DNA of 41,936 bases from Carex sylvatica (Eukaryota; Streptophyta; Magnoliopsida; Poales; Cyperaceae), in contig CAXKVR010000541.1 in assembly GCA_964058845.1 (NCBI GenBank), positions 1 to 41,936 of the forward strand, given 5' to 3'. Of the stretch, positions 33,061-41,936 are shown in pieces. Positions within the stretch are counted from its first letter, which is position 1. Every line of letters starts with the position of its first letter. A program made the translations under genes and the position numbers. The notes under the pieces are model-generated. The model made no database searches, was not told the DNA's origin, and saw nothing but the letters and a program-made list of their open reading frames with translations.

Positions 33061-33342
33061 TTGGGCCGGGACCCTCTCCATTTTAGTTGGGCCCAATCTA
33101 TATATGCCGTGATCCTCTCTAAACATACGAAAATAATTTGAAGGCTTAGAATAGATCTGACCGTGAAGTTTAAGATCTGATCTGATCTGATCTGATCGCA
33201 GGGCTCTCATTTATTGCGTTAATACAATTGGAAAGAAAGAAAGAATCGAACAAGGAATCTCCGCCCCGCGTTGACTTTGCAAATCATCTTCCAGCTCCAA
33301 AAGCTATTGCAATTTCTTATTCTTGGGAGTTGGGAACTTGGG
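33061..33342 (+). promoter_or_regulatory. Promoter/leader of the prolyl 4-hydroxylase gene with TTGGGCC boxes
   Basis: TTGGGCC occurs at 33061-33067 and 33087-33093, 250-280 bp before the start codon. These match plant site II elements. Downstream, a (TCTGA)n microsatellite runs through about 33175-33197, probably in or near the leader. Confidence 0.5.
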
Positions 33343-36300
33343 ATGGCATCTCGCTTTCTCCAATTTCTGCATCTCTTCGCGCTCTTTTCTTTTCTCCCCT
33401 TTTCCTTTTCTCGATTGTAAGCTCTCTTCTCTTGTTACCTCAGATTTACACAGTCGCAGCAGTGAGCATTGAAATTTGCCCAATGTTAAATGATATTTTA
33501 ATTTAATTGATATGATAATTGTTTGAATTCATTCATTGATCTGATCATGTATACATTTCTTCTAATTCACAACATTTATTTTAAGGTGGAAAATTTATCA
33601 GCTATATAAAATAATTGCAACTTTTCACTGTTACTTTACACTAGGGGCAAGGAACTGATGATGTCTGTAAATTAGCACAAATTTTCAGGTTGATTTGGCT
33701 CCAACTAAACTCTGATTGAACAATTTGGACCCAAAATTCGCTCAACTTTTCCATTTCCCTTCTATTTCACCCAATATGGGTCTATGTACCTTAATTCACT
33801 TTATTAGACTCAGTTTATTCAATATTAATTGTGTAAGCATTAAAAAAAGTCAAATGCTAAAAAATGGATAAAGGGAACAATCACAAGTTTTTTTAAACTA
33901 GTAGCAAAATCTGCAATTCTTTTTTAAGTTGCAAACCTTTTAGTGAACCATACTGATGCAAAACTAACATGTAGTATATGGTTACATTTTGTAAGAGAAT
34001 TAAGCATTGTTTTCTGCTCCTGTAGGATAGAAACAAAGGGGAAAATATCGAACGCCGAGCATCTTATACTTTTGCGTGAACAAATGCAAAGTGTTCGATT
34101 TAACCCATCAAAATCAAAGCAGATTTCTTGGCATCCAAGGTATTTCAACTAAATTCCTTTTTTTCTATCTAATTTTTTTTTAGTGTAAACACATTTAACT
34201 GTTTCCCAGTTTTCTAACTTTTTTATTCAGTGTAAACTGTAAACACATTTAATTGTTTCCCAAATCACACTTACTATCAAATGTTTTGAAACTAGCACCC
34301 TATATACTGTGTCTTCAAGTACTCTCTCAGATCCAAGTCCAACAGATCACTTTTTAAACAGTCATGCAAGCTTGGTACTGACATATGAATCCTCTTTGTT
34401 TGACTTGGTTTTTTTTGTGGAAAAAAATGGCTGGTTATATGTAACAAAATTGAAAATATTTAACAGAAAATCCTGTTTCTATCATTTTAACCTTTGGGTG
34501 TTATTGCAAGTATCCAAAAAACAGGGTTTCAGCTATAATATGAAAAATGTTGGGGTACTATCTGCAAGTTCACAAAAAGTGGCGTACAATTTGCATGAGA
34601 AAAATTAACCCTAGTTACATCCCCTTGTTTTCTGACAATTATGACTTCTTTTTACCTCAAGCTAGAGTCTCCATATATGAAGATTTTCTCTCAGACAGAG
34701 AGTGTGAGCACTTGATTTCTCTGGTAATGTTCTCAACTTATACCAGTTATTGTCTTACCAGTCTACACAATTTACACTATCTTTCCTATTTGTATCAGTT
34801 CAGTTAGGTTTATGGATAAATTGGTGCTCAGAAATTACAGTTAGTATTGATTACTGGTTACAAGTTATTCAAAAATATTTAAAACTTCTAAAGTGTGTTT
34901 CTGTTTCCTGTGTTTGCTATTTCAGTGCTTTACGTGGTTGGTAAATATGACATTCTTATTTTAGGCACATGGTGGAATAGAGAAACCTCCGGTTGTTGAT
35001 AGTAATGCCAGCACTGGTATGCAAAGAACCATTTCGACAGGAAATAAATTTTTGGTAAATTCTGAGCAGGTTTGTGTATTTGTCCTACTTTTTATTCATT
35101 CTCTCTTTGATCACTACGACAAATTTAAAATTGATTCTTTTCAGCATTTTCCACCTTTAAATAGGACGAGATCTTGTCAAAAATTGAAGAAAGAATATCA
35201 CTATGGACACTGCTTCCCAAAGGTATTCTTATTGTAACTTCCCACATCTTCTTCTTTTTTGTTTCAAAATTTAGAGCCAAAGGGCCCTTGCAACAAAATT
35301 ACTATGAAAATTCTCAAATAGACCTATAAAAACAGATATCAACTGCACATAGCCAAAAGAGCTGTTTGTTTCTGTTCATTAGAATCAGTACATTCGTTAT
35401 GCCGAATGAGCACTTAGCAGAATATTTCAATAATATTTTAAATAAGCAACAAGTGACATATCCTTTATTTGTAATTAAAGCCTATTCTTGGGACTTGAAT
35501 GTCAATTCAAATATGACAAGGTATTTTTCGTAATTTTGGAGGACCAGGTTATGTTTCTTTTTGTTAGAAGTAAAATTGTAGAAGTGCTTTGGTTGCTCAT
35601 TTCTTAATAAGCTGCTTGTGAATCTCATGCAATTATCATGACCTATGATTATAGACCATGGAGGGGGTATACAAGTTTGGCATTATGGAGTCAATGACAG
35701 CTATGGCCCACATTATGACTTCTACGAGAACAATGAAGACAAACCTGGTGGGAATAGAGTTGCTACAGTTCTGATATATCTTTCAAATGTCACTTGTGGT
35801 GGTGAAACAAATTTCCCCAAGTCTCAGGTCAAAACAACTTATGTGATCTTTTTGTTAAAACAACAAAATTAATCCAACAATTAATGATTTTTTTTTTTTG
35901 GCAAGTACTTGCCATTTATCATAACTGTTGACTTTGTCTGATGGATATACCTTTTATCTTGTAATTTTACAGACAACCGGACTGAAAGATGAGAGTTTCT
36001 CAGAATGCGCTTCAGCCGGTTATGCAATAAAACCTGTTAAGGGCAGTGCTGTCTTTTTCTTCAATCTAAATTTAGACTCAACACCAGATAATAGCAGTCT
36101 GCATCAGAGTTGCAAAGTGCTTGAAGGGGCGAAATGGTCCGCCACAAAGTACTTCCATACAGGGCCCACTGACAGGAGGCAGCTGACATCATCTTTGACT
36201 TTGACCGTTAACCAAGAGGAATGCAGTGACGAGGATGATAATTGTGCAAGTTGGGCTGAATTTGGCGAGTGCGAGAGGAACCCAATTTTTATGCTTGGGA

Positions 36301-36347
36301 GTGCTGATTATTCTGGTGCTTGTCGAAAAAGTTGCAATGCTTGTTGA
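33343..36347 (+). CDS. Prolyl 4-hydroxylase (2-oxoglutarate/Fe(II) oxygenase) with C-terminal ShKT domain
   Basis: Predicted ER/Golgi enzyme that hydroxylates prolines of cell-wall proteins such as extensins. Exons: 33343-33416, 34026-34139, 34666-34723, 34965-35069, 35165-35222, 35655-35827, 35973-36347. They join in phase to 318 residues. An N-terminal hydrophobic segment (about 4-25) is a signal anchor or signal peptide. The oxygenase domain starts near RVSIYEDFLSDRECEHLISL. The iron ligands are H156 and D158 in YGPHYDFY and H238 in SLHQSC, and K248 in AKWSATKYF is the expected 2-oxoglutarate-binding lysine. Residues 278-318 form a six-cysteine ShKT domain ending CRKSCNAC, as in a subset of plant P4Hs. 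The fifth exon is short (58 bp) and encodes DEILSKIEERISLWTLLPK. The catalytic set looks complete. Which numbered paralogue it is cannot be told. Confidence 0.94.
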
Positions 36348-36949
36348 TTTTTGAGTAATCTTTAGAAAACGTGCTCTAAAGTTTTTACTTATTTCCTGAT
36401 TAAAGGTCTAAAATTTCTCACTGTGTTCCGTAGATGTATAATCTGTGCATTTTGATACCTACCTTCCTCTATTAGTAAAAAATGATATCCTAATTAGGTG
36501 GATATTAGACAGTTGTTTTTCTTCGTTTCTAGAAAATAAATACGACTGCCAAATAAACTAAATGGGTTGTCCATGTATTTAAAATGAACATTTTCAATAG
36601 GTCTAAAAGTGGCAAATTCGGAATGTTTAATTACCATCTGGGGCTGTAAAAATTGCATGGGGTTGAGTGGTGTTATTTACTCTTCACTTTTATTCTTTTA
36701 AAATTGTTTTATGTTTTGATGAAGAGTTGAAGTTGATATAGAATTACCAGGATTAGCATCAAATTGTTCTGCTTTTTGGGTTTAATTAGCCGTTGCATAT
36801 AATTGTTCATGGATGTCAGATGTATAATTCGTTATTTGTGGTCTCAATTAATTTTGTAACCTATGTCATTGTAATGATTATCCGAGAAGTACTGTTATTG
36901 TTGCTAATTGCTTATACTAGTACGGAACTTGCACTGGAAAATTGCTGCT
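36348..36949. other. 3' flank of the prolyl 4-hydroxylase gene
   Basis: About 600 bp between the stop codon and the LINE insertion. It likely contains the 3' untranslated region. There is no further coding signal. Confidence 0.5.
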
Positions 36950-36965
36950 GCTTGTCGAATTTCAT
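36950..36965. repeat. Left 16-bp target-site duplication of the LINE
   Basis: GCTTGTCGAATTTCAT, identical to 38827-38842. Lengths like this are typical of target-primed reverse transcription. Confidence 0.88.
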
Positions 36966-38826
36966 TCGATATAAAAATATGGGTCTAGCCCACATTCCAT
37001 TGAAATAAAGTCAGGTACAAAGCTGATAATTAACTTAAAATAGAAAAACATAGAGGCTCAAAACAGTTGAGCAAAAATAACGGAAAAGAGAAATAGAAAA
37101 TCGGTGTACAGTTATACCATAAGAAAAAAGCAGCAAATTAAAAGGAGGGCATTATACTGGTACCGAGTCCTTTTGCTGCCCGGTATCAGTTTTGATACGT
37201 TTAGTTGTATCTTATTTGTTGTTTAATTTCTTCGATTAGATCCGCAATGCTTTTTTCTGATTCGTTGAAGATCCGTTTGCGCCTTTCTCGCCAAATGATG
37301 AACTGTGTTATTAGCATTAGGCTCCTGGTGTTTCTTGGGTGGTTGTGCAATATCACTTCTTCGGTTGGTACCAGCGTTGTGTGAATTGCCGTACTAGTGG
37401 TATGTGCCACCTGACTATAGACCCTTTGGAGAATGGACATTCATTGAAGAGGTGTTTTGTTGACTCCAAGTTGGCTTTGCATATGATACACCGATTGACT
37501 ATACATCATCCTCTCCTCCTTAGATTGTCGATTGTCAGAATTTTATTGAGATACATCAGCCAACCAAATACCTTGATCCTAGGTGCCACCTTGAGCTTCC
37601 ACACTTCATGTACTGTTGCATTGGTTCTTGAGCCTCTTTTCATCCCCTCGTATGCTGATTTCACCGTAAAGATTCCTTTGCTGTCCCATTTCCACTCGAC
37701 ATCATCCTTTTGATTTGTTGAGAGTGTCGTAGCTGACAACAATCTTTGCACTTGTTGTAATTCTTCTTGAGCTGTTACTGTCATAGGTTGCATGAATATG
37801 ACCAGGGGCAATTTCGTCTCGTTTGCCCTTTTTAGTGTTATTGTTGCATCTGTTGTGTGTGAGTATAAGTAACAGTACCTATGCTTTAAAATACCATGCC
37901 CCCAGTCTTGCTCCCAGAATATAATTGTAGACTCGTTACCCGGTACATATAGAACCGAATTTAAAAGAAATTCTTTTTGGATTTGCTTGAACAAAGGTGA
38001 GTTCGTCCATGGATAACTTGTAGTTGATGTTATGCTGAAAATTGGCTTCCACAATCTATTTTCAGGTTTTGACTAGTACCATGCCCATTTTTGAAGTAGT
38101 GCTTGATTGAAGACTTTGAGATCATGCACTCCCAATCCTCCCACTTCCTTGGGCTGACATACAAGCTTCCAGTTCGCAAGGTTCATTTTCCATTTTTCTT
38201 GCGTTACCCCATGCCACAGGAATGTTCTCCTTATTTTATCTATATCCTTTATGACCCAATCCGAAAGTTTGAGCACCGACATGTAAAATATTGGTATGGC
38301 CGTTAGAACCGCGTTCAATAGAACTAGCCTACCCGCAATTGAGAGAAACTTGGCAGCCCAGCACCCCAATCTAGCATTCAACTTACGTATGAGTGGTATG
38401 TAGGCAGACTTGGGAAGTTTGCGATTTGAAAGTGGCAACCCCAAGTATGTGAATGGAAAGGTCCCTAATTTACAACTCATCAGATTTGCCAAGGCCTGTT
38501 GTTGTGCTATAGGTACCTGTGAGAAGATTATCTCTGATTTTTGCAAATTTATTGCTAAACCAGAGACTCTTTCAAAGGTTGTGAGTAAGACTTTTAGTGC
38601 TTGTATATGTTGCCCTTCTGGCTTCACGAAAAGTAGGGCGTCATCCGCATATAAAAGGCACGGTTTTATCCCTTCGAAGGATAGTCTAATTGCTCCTGTT
38701 GTTGCTAAGCGTTGCGCCCATCTTGCTATAAAATTCATAGCTATGATGAATAGTAATGGAGAAAGGGGGTCTCCTTGGTGGACACCTCTGCTAATTTTTT
38801 TGAAAAATCTTTTGAATTTCCATGTG
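36966..38826 (-). mobile_element. 5'-truncated LINE retrotransposon fragment
   Basis: About 1.86 kb, reading right to left. It begins inside the reverse transcriptase domain (WKFKRFF... RGVHQGDPLSP), continues through the catalytic LLYADDALLF, and then the thumb and connection region. A zf-RVT-like module follows: KGIFTVKSAYEGMKRG, APRIKVFGWLMY, then a CIICKANLESTKHLFNECPF cysteine/histidine motif. An identical 16-bp duplication flanks both ends, and the coding sequence stops abruptly at the right boundary, as expected of 5' truncation. Lesions: TAG at 38075-38073 (Gln would fit), TGA at 37508-37506 (Trp would fit) and a frameshift near 37430. The 3' end lacks a clear poly-A tail; it closes with ATTTTTATATCGA on the minus strand. 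Confidence 0.9.
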
Positions 38827-38842
38827 GCTTGTCGAATTTCAT
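38827..38842. repeat. Right 16-bp target-site duplication of the LINE
   Basis: Same sequence as 36950-36965, in the same orientation. Confidence 0.88.
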
Positions 38843-39644
38843 GTGCAATGTGTCTTATTTTCTAATATATACATCTGTTTGAGATTGCAACCATGATGCT
38901 TTTACATTACAAATTTACATGAATGAATTATGGGTCTCCATTTGTACATGGGTTTTCTAGGTTTTAGATTTGGAGTCCGGTTGGTATGACATTGATGTCA
39001 TATGATATCAAACTCTAAAACTTATTTGATAGGTCTCAAATAATAAATCCAAATCTTCTAAATTGATGTGAGTAATGTCAAGTTAACTGGTCAAAAAATT
39101 ATGATAAAAAATAAATGTATTAAAATTAACTTAAAACTCCCACATTTAATATTAATGAATATTGTAGAATTTTATTTGTAGAGTGTTATGTATGTTGGTT
39201 GAATATTTTAATGTACATGATATTGCAAAATTAGGAAAACTTCATGGTCTAACCTCTGTCATTTCATATTTTTAATGTTACACCCGTTTTAACCGGCTTT
39301 GTCATAGTGAACTAGAACTATATATATGTTTTTTTCTTAATTGGAGCAAGCAAAAGTTTGTTAAAATAAACTGATTAGGTAAATTCCTTGCTACATTCCA
39401 AGTGATAATGGAAAAATTTAGACGAGCATTCTCCAGAGCGATTTGGTCAGTCTTTTGACTTGACTTTTGTTCAACATTAATTTACACTTGTTGCGTTTAC
39501 CAAACAGAAAGAAAAAAGTATTTGGGTGTTATTGCAAATACAGTCGACCAATGAGGCAATGACCATTATATTGCGAAAGGTTTTTTTTATGGAGTATGAT
39601 CCTCCCAAGTTCTAAACTCAAAATTTGAGTTAAACTCGGGTGAT
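38843..39644. other. Intergenic region before the b5 reductase gene
   Basis: About 800 bp of AT-rich sequence with no coding frame or defined repeat. The last part presumably includes the b5 reductase promoter. Confidence 0.5.
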
Positions 39645-39650
39645 ATAAAT
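39645..39650 (+). promoter_or_regulatory. TATA-like box of the b5 reductase gene
   Basis: TATAAA in GGGTGATATAAATTCC, 119 bp before the ATG at 39769. A CT-rich leader (TTCTCTCATTCTCTC) follows, common in plant 5' UTRs. Confidence 0.5.
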
Positions 39651-39768
39651 TCCTGCCTTCCTGGATCCATAATTCTTCCCTTGTTTAGATTGTTCTCTCA
39701 TTCTCTCATTCTCTCGCTCTCCTCTTGACTCTTCTCAGCTGAAGCTGATAAAGAAAGATATCGCAGCC

Positions 39769-41806
39769 ATGGCGACTCTTCTTCGAAGGCTCTCCAAATC
39801 CTCTTCCCTGACCAGCATCCCCGCTGCCTTCAGGCAACACTACCACTCCTCCACTCAGGGCCGCGGGATTCCCGTCGGCGCCTCCTTCTCCGCCCTTGTC
39901 TCCGGCGGTCTAGCTCTCTACTACTTCTCCTCCTCGCCTACCATTGTACTCTTCTCTTCTCGATATTACTTTTGTCAATCTATAACACGCGATCGGCAAT
40001 TGAGCTGCTTGATCTGACCTCACACAACGCGATCATCTAATTCTTTTCTTTTCAAATGTTATGGGAAGGAAATTCATTTCCACTGATTCTCTCTATGGAT
40101 TGCCACACTACTTACTTTTTCAATTGTTAAATATTCACAAGAGGTGGTTAAAAGCTCATCTTCATCTCATATTCACAGGCTCATCTTGATGAAAATCGTG
40201 AAGAGAATGCACCTAATTTAGGTTCGTTTATATCCCATTCATTAATTCAATGCATATTTGTAGATGCTTTGTATATTTGCTGTAGCAACTTAAGTCTTAC
40301 ATGTACAACATAAGGACAAATGTGACCAATCTCACTTAAGCTTAATAGTTGATGCCAAAAAGTTAATTTCTTACTATCATCATCAATGCTTCTTTTTGTT
40401 TTCAAAATTTTCAGCTCTTGATCCTGAAAAATGGTTGGAATTCAAGCTTCATGAAAAGGCAAAAGTTAGCCATAACACTCAACTTTTCAGGTGGAGTAAC
40501 CTTTCACCTAATAACTGTGAAGGGAATACATTTCAAATTTTACATTAATTGTTTGTTGTAGGATTCCTATAATAATATGAATCTTTTGATTAATGGGTTG
40601 ATAAACCTAAATATAATCTGAAAGCAATAGTTTGACTTGAGGAAAACTATTCTAATAAATGGAGAATTTTCTTTTTTGTTTGATTGATTTGGTGTGTTGT
40701 TACAGGTTTACATTTGATCCTTCAAAGAAGCTTGGCCTTGATGTTGCTTCTTGCCTCATAACCAGGTATTATTCAGACAGAAGTAACACATTTTTGTTGT
40801 GCAATAACAATGCACTATTTTTATCATGTTTTTGCAAACTCAGCAATTCATTCTTTTGCAATTACTATGCAACAATTTTTTTGGTTATTCACAAACAATG
40901 CAGAACTGTCTAAAATAAAAGTAAGTTTAGCAGCAAATTGCCCAAATTACATTGTAACACTTTTGTAGTAACTCAAATAAGTGGTTTTAATCCTAATGTG
41001 ATTGTCCAGGGCTCCCATTGGAGAGGAATCTGATGGAAAAAGAAAATATGTAATCCGGCCGTAAGTTCTCTGTTTTTGCATTTTATATATATATTTTTTT
41101 AAATTACATATAAAAACCAGATTCTATGCTATTCTTGGTTTAAATGTTTTAGGTACACACCGATATCAGATCCTGATTCTGAGGGCTACTTCGACTTGTT
41201 AATCAAGGTAATAAGACCTTGATGTTTTTCTAAATTTGTGTTCATTTATTTTTTATTTTTTATTTTTACATGAATAATAAACGTTTTGGCAGGTTTACCC
41301 TGAAGGAAAAATGAGTCAGCATTTTGCAAGCTTGAGACCTGGAGAAGTTGTTGAAGTTAAAGGGTAACTTTAGTTGATACACAGAATTATGGTTTTTACT
41401 CAAACAGAATTAATGCAAATGTATGCCCATGCAAAACAAGAAATGTCATGCATACCTGCAAAATATACTGGTCAATCATGCACAGTAATATTAGTTTCTT
41501 ACAATCCTCCCACTTTTCTATATATCACATCCCATATAGAACATGGAAAAAAGAATCCTCTTTACAACAATATAATTTGCCTATTTTATTTTATTTTCTC
41601 TTCATAAGGAAAGAGGGACAATTTGGGTTTAAAAAAGAAGTTGATGAAAAAGGGATGTGCATGGGAGTTTTATGGTTTGATATGGGCTTACATAAAATTG
41701 TCCCCTTTAGATACATAAAAAATATATCTGAACTTAGTCATTATTCATTTGCAGGCCTATTGAGAAGCTCAGATATAAGCCAAATATGAAGAGACAAATT
41801 GGCATG
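39769..41806 (+). CDS. CBR2: NADH-cytochrome b5 reductase, mitochondrial type (3' end outside window)
   Basis: FAD-dependent enzyme that passes electrons from NADH to cytochrome b5, here predicted to be mitochondrial. Exons seen: 39769-39945, 40179-40221, 40415-40490, 40706-40765, 41010-41060, 41153-41207, 41293-41363, 41755-41806. All keep phase and give 195 residues before the window ends. The N-terminus (MATLLRRLSKSSSL...) is a basic, Ser-rich targeting peptide, followed by a short hydrophobic segment (about 37-55). The FAD-binding domain begins LDPEKWLEFKLHEK and contains TQLFRFTFD, RPYTPIS (about 135-141, flavin contact) and GKMSQHFASLRPG. It ends at GPIEKLRY. The NADH-binding half, starting soon after GM, is missing because the window stops. 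Nothing is broken in the visible part. Confidence 0.93.
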
Positions 41807-41936
41807 GTAGTCTTGCAATTGTACTTTTAAAAAAAGTTATCTCATGACCTTTTTTCCTCTCAAATATGTGTTCGGAGAGTGAAAAATAGGGTTATAGGGA
41901 GCATTTCCATTTTATTTAACTCTGTTTGGCAAAGTG

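Noticed and set aside
38410..38865. 151-residue plus-strand frame
   Set aside because: Antisense to the LINE reverse transcriptase, whose YADD and QGDPLSP motifs read on the minus strand.
1..41936. Possible CRISPR-like array in the evenly spaced 31-bp repeats (18770-19220)
   Set aside because: Units are directly adjacent without unique spacers, and the genome is a plant nuclear one. This is an ordinary tandem repeat.

Overview
This is nuclear DNA from a flowering plant, most likely a eudicot. It is AT-rich, the genes are split by GT-AG introns, the intergenic regions hold plant-type transposable elements, and every recognisable host gene belongs to a plant family (CXC/TSO1-like factor, AGCVIII kinase, ShKT-tailed prolyl 4-hydroxylase). 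I cannot name the species. All exon models come from reading frames, splice dinucleotides and phase continuity; there is no transcript evidence.

Layout. 15-3029 (-): a compact two-CXC (TSO1/tesmin-like) DNA-binding protein. 3030-3718: a divergent promoter shared with the next gene, carrying two GGCCCA (site II) boxes. 3719-7090 (+): a mitochondrial ATP synthase assembly factor of the ATP10 family, with a fold-back MITE in one intron. 7256-7843: a PIF/Harbinger-type MITE with TTA target duplications. 7847-13917: about 6 kb of AT-rich intergenic DNA. 13918-15960 (+): an intact AGCVIII protein kinase with two exons. 18271-27906: a 9.6-kb Mutator-like element (MULE) with 9-bp target duplications (CTTTTTGAG), long terminal inverted repeats, a decayed MuDR-type transposase (-), a decayed multi-exon plant mobile domain (PMD) gene (+), and a small Lys-rich ORF between them. 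28206-29004: a non-autonomous hAT-type element with an 8-bp duplication. 30679-31175: another candidate inverted-repeat element. 33343-36347 (+): a prolyl 4-hydroxylase with a C-terminal ShKT domain. 36966-38826 (-): a 5'-truncated LINE flanked by a 16-bp duplication. 39769-41806+ (+): the N-terminal half of a mitochondrial NADH-cytochrome b5 reductase, cut by the window end.

The host genes do not form a pathway; they are ordinary dispersed housekeeping and signalling genes. Two of them (ATP10, b5 reductase) encode mitochondrial proteins. The accessory interest lies in the MULE. It pairs a transposase with a PMD gene inside one pair of ends. At least four of its in-frame stops can be explained as C:G to T:A changes, the pattern expected of a methylated, silenced element. 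I found no CRISPR, operon-type or defence system, and no rRNA or intact tRNA gene.
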